DNA of 12,432 nucleotides, taken from CAZMGG01 sp964565715 (GTDB lineage: Bacteria; Planctomycetota; UBA1135; UBA2386). Shown here in pieces: positions 10,653-12,432 of the stretch. Both the position numbers and the translations under genes were made by a program. How positions within the stretch are numbered: the stretch's first letter is position 1; every line of letters begins with the position of its first letter. The notes beneath the pieces were generated by a model. That model had not been told where the DNA came from and ran no database searches. It worked only from the letters and a program-made list of their open reading frames with translations. The stretch is taken from the NCBI GenBank assembly GCA_964565715.1, contig CAZMGG010000158.1:1-12432 (forward strand), in the 5' to 3' direction.

Positions 10653-11549
10653 TTAGGAGCGGTTCCCAGCCGGCAGCGCCGCGGCGGCATCCCACAGCGA
10701 ATCCAGGTCCATCGGCGGGCGCTGGGCATCGTGCTGCTGCTGTGCCGTGACGCTGGCCTCGCCGCTGCTGCTGCGGGCGTCGATGCCGGCGGAATGGGCC
10801 AGGGCCTGCGCGGCGTCGATCTGCGCCGACAGGTCCCACAGCGTGCTCGGGTCGGCCACCCCGTCGAGCAGCGCCCCGGTGGGAATCTCGCTGTCCGTCA
10901 TCTGCGCGACCTCGGCGAGGCTGAGCTGCGCCGACCGGATGGCCCAGGCGGCGAGTTCTCCGGCGGCGGCGCGGCGCTCGGCCTCGCGCACCGTCTCCGG
11001 GCCGTGCATGGCTTCGAGGGCGCGCCGGTCGGCGATGCGTCGCAGCCATTCCCAACGCGACAGGCGGGCGCCGCGGAGCAGGTCCGGGTCCTGGCCGCGG
11101 AGGATGCTGTCGCGCGTGGTCTGGTCCTCCTGCAGGGCGTCCATGGTGTCGAGTTGGGCGGCCACGGCCTGGGCGCGTGCCATCTCGAAGGGAGACGTCG
11201 CGCGGTCGCGCTGCAGAAGGGCGTTCAGCAACTCGTTCATCGGCGCGCGCGGTGCCGACGTGATGTGCGAGACCTGGCGCGCCAGCGCGGCCAGGCCAAC
11301 CAGGGAAGCGCGGGCAGCGTCGCGGATGCGCTCGGCCTTGCCGGGTGCGGACAGGCGGTTGTCGGCGCTGGCCTTGGCCGATGCGACGCCGAACGCGGCG
11401 ACGATCTCGCCCACGCGCTGGTAGGCGAACGCGGCGCCCTGGGTGCCGGGCGGGTCGATGCCGTCGCCGACGATGGACGGGCCGGGCATGCCCTGCAGCA
11501 GGACGGAGAGGGGGAACTTCTGGGGGATCAGGGGGAGCATCACTCGCAT
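10653..11549 (-). CDS. Hypothetical 298-aa helical protein
   Basis: Not recognised. The ATG at 11549 is preferred over one 30 bases upstream because GAGG lies seven bases before it. After a short hydrophobic, proline-containing N-terminus, the protein is almost entirely predicted helix, rich in Ala, Arg, Glu and Gln. The segments at about residues 75-120, 130-165 and 175-250 look like helical bundle or coiled-coil material. The last 40 residues are polar and Gln/Ser-rich. There is no membrane segment. It is the first gene of the long operon that leads, 27 bases later, to a DUF5681-like protein and then to the tail adhesin. A phage structural or scaffold-like role is possible but unsupported by any motif. 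Confidence 0.75.
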   Translation of the reverse strand: MRVMLPLIPQKFPLSVLLQGMPGPSIVGDGIDPPGTQGAAFAYQRVGEIVAAFGVASAKASADNRLSAPGKAERIRDAARASLVGLAALARQVSHITSAPRAPMNELLNALLQRDRATSPFEMARAQAVAAQLDTMDALQEDQTTRDSILRGQDPDLLRGARLSRWEWLRRIADRRALEAMHGPETVREAERRAAAGELAAWAIRSAQLSLAEVAQMTDSEIPTGALLDGVADPSTLWDLSAQIDAAQALAHSAGIDARSSSGEASVTAQQQHDAQRPPMDLDSLWDAAAALPAGNRS

Positions 11550-11673
11550 CGGGAAACCTCGGTCAGGGTCGAAAGACACGCACCGGCCCGGGCCCGAAGA
11601 AGGAAGAAGGGCGGACGGGCCGGCGCGGAATGCCGGGCGCCGCGAGGTAGTGCGGCGACCGGCGGGGAAGGGG

Positions 11674-11708
11674 AACGTCCGACCGTCCGGAACCGTCCGG
11701 GACGGTCC
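11674..11708. repeat. Tandem and inverted CCGTCC repeats in an intergenic gap
   Basis: A ten-base unit, (G/A)ACCGTCCGG, occurs twice in tandem at 11681-11700. It is preceded by a shorter AACGTCCG and followed by an inverted copy, GGACGGTC, at 11700-11707. GACCGTCC (11681-11688) can pair with GGACGGTC in an 8-bp stem with an 11-base loop; alternatively ACCGTCC/G/GGACGGT (11692-11706) forms a 7-1-7 palindrome. The site lies between a gene end (11752) and a gene start (11549), so it could be an operator or a stem-loop terminator. No T-run follows on the minus strand. Confidence 0.5.
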
Positions 11709-11751
11709 AGCGGCGGGACGGGAACGGGTGCGACTTGAGGCGGAAGGGGAC

Positions 11752-12132
11752 TCATGGCGCGGCCTCGTCGGGCGTGGCTCGGATGGCGCAGCCGTCGAGC
11801 CGATCGGCCAGGGCCTCGGCCTTCTCGCGCTTCGTGGGCTGCCAGCGGCCCCGCGGCAGGATCACCTGCAGGGCGTGCGTGGCGCCGCCGAACGCGGTGC
11901 CGTCGTCGGCGTCGATGCGGCGCAGCAGCAGCTCGGCGCCGGCCGGGAGGGCCAGGGCCTCGCCGAGAATGTGCACCAGGTAGGGCGTGCCGTCGGTGCG
12001 CTGGCGCTGCCTCATGCCGAGGATCGGCCACGGCGCGCCGGGCGCGGTGGGTGCCGTCTGCGATCGCGTGTCGCATCGGCCCGGAGAGCCCGGAGCGTCG
12101 ATCGGCGATCCTGGAGCGTGCTGGTGGCTCAT
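11752..12132 (-). CDS. Hypothetical 126-aa protein
   Basis: Not recognised. The first 35 residues are rich in proline, serine and threonine and look disordered. From about residue 38 onward a compact alpha/beta domain is suggested, with segments PYLVHILGEAL, AELLLRRIDADDG and HALQVILPRGRW, followed by a charged helix (KREKAEALADRLDG). The ATG overlaps the stop of the 89-aa protein (ATGA), so the two are probably co-translated. It is the last gene of this group: 172 bp containing direct and inverted repeats separate its stop from the GTG/ATG-coupled operon downstream. No signal peptide or membrane segment is visible. Confidence 0.7.
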   Translation of the reverse strand: MSHQHAPGSPIDAPGSPGRCDTRSQTAPTAPGAPWPILGMRQRQRTDGTPYLVHILGEALALPAGAELLLRRIDADDGTAFGGATHALQVILPRGRWQPTKREKAEALADRLDGCAIRATPDEAAP

Positions 12133-12398
12133 GCCCGGATCTCCTCCCTGCGCCCGACACGGGCCTCGGCGCGGACACCGCCGAGCAGTTCGCCCAGGGC
12201 CAGGACCAGCTCGCGCACGGTGGCGTCGGCCGGCAGGTGGCCTGTGGCGCGGTGCTCGCCGAACGCGAACAACAGCACGTCGACCGCGCCGGCGCCGTGC
12301 TGGCGGTCGAGCCGGTCGGCGAAGCCGAGCACGGCCATGCGGGCCGGCCAGTCGGCCGGCAGCAGGCCCCGCAGCATGCGGCAGCAGGGGCGGGTCAT
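12129..12398 (-). CDS. Conserved 89-aa hypothetical protein, copy 1
   Basis: I do not recognise a named family. The protein is short, mostly helical and leucine/alanine rich, without a signal peptide or membrane segment. Its strongest support is a clear paralogue at 223-492: both share WPARMAVL, RLD, HG.GA, EHRATGHLPA, VRELVLA and LLGGVRAEAR in the same order, with most positions between residues 17 and 80 identical. Two diverged copies that keep the same frame and residues argue for a real protein under selection. It is coupled to its neighbours by ATGA overlaps on both sides. The conserved His/Arg/Glu residues could be functional, but I have no basis for naming an activity. Confidence 0.8.
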   Translation of the reverse strand: MTRPCCRMLRGLLPADWPARMAVLGFADRLDRQHGAGAVDVLLFAFGEHRATGHLPADATVRELVLALGELLGGVRAEARVGRREEIRA

Positions 12399-12432
12399 CG
12401 CGTCGCCCCCTGCTCCTGCTCGGACTGCGACA
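12395..12432 (-). CDS. C-terminal end of an upstream gene (partial)
   Basis: Only the last 11 codons are inside the window; they read SQSEQEQGATR before a TGA stop. The stop overlaps the ATG of the next gene in an ATGA tetranucleotide, the junction style used throughout this window, and this is the main support. At the other end of the window, the paralogue of the next gene is preceded by a zinc-ribbon protein with a similarly acidic, glutamine-containing tail. This gene could therefore be the matching zinc-ribbon paralogue, but that is inference. No function can be assigned from the tail alone. Confidence 0.5.
   Translation of the reverse strand, partial: SQSEQEQGATR

Noticed and set aside
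10161..11738. A 525-codon plus-strand frame.
   Set aside because: Antisense to coupled minus-strand genes, with low-complexity translation and no ribosome-binding site.

Overview
This is a 12.4 kb stretch of very GC-rich DNA (roughly 70-75% by eye) from an integrated mobile element. Almost every gene lies on the minus strand, so the window reads from base 12432 down to base 1. A planctomycete host is the best guess. The integrase at 4518-3325 has the sequence style I associate with planctomycete integrases, and the small helix-turn-helix protein at 2370-2047 resembles the DUF1580-like proteins common in that phylum. Both judgements come from memory of these families, not from a search.

Right-hand block, 12432 to 4885. 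A short operon (end of an upstream gene, an 89-aa protein, a 126-aa protein) is followed by a repeat-rich gap and a long operon. That operon holds a 298-aa unknown, a DUF5681-like protein, several small unknowns, and a glycine-rich phage-type tail adhesin. It is interrupted at 7394-7987 by the only recognisable plus-strand gene, a fragment of a ParB-like protein, together with two strong hairpins. A second minus-strand operon follows: two tiny tail-anchored membrane proteins, three further small proteins (one with an AP2/arm-type-like domain), and a Cre/Xer-type tyrosine recombinase.

Junction, 4519-4884. No gene is seen here, but it holds the 3' end of a tRNA (T arm, acceptor strand and CCA) flanked by a dense set of palindromes and short repeats. 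I read this as an attachment site between two mobile-element segments.

Left-hand block, 4518 to 1. A second, different tyrosine integrase comes first, then a structured intergenic segment, a 242-aa unknown with a possible winged helix, and a DUF1580-like regulator behind a 20-bp tandem palindrome and a possible promoter. Next is a replication-initiator-like protein with an N-terminal winged helix and a zinc ribbon. Its coding sequence contains four iterons, a mildly less GC-rich stretch and an inverted repeat, in the same order as the phage lambda origin inside gene O. A zinc-ribbon protein, a paralogue of the 89-aa protein, and the start of another gene finish the block.

The gene set (two integrases, an initiator with an internal origin, a DUF5681-like protein, an adhesin, but no visible capsid, portal or large terminase) fits part of a prophage, a phage satellite, or tandem integrative elements sharing one tRNA site. 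Fifteen neighbouring gene pairs overlap by exactly four bases (ATGA or GTGA), which suggests strong translational coupling.
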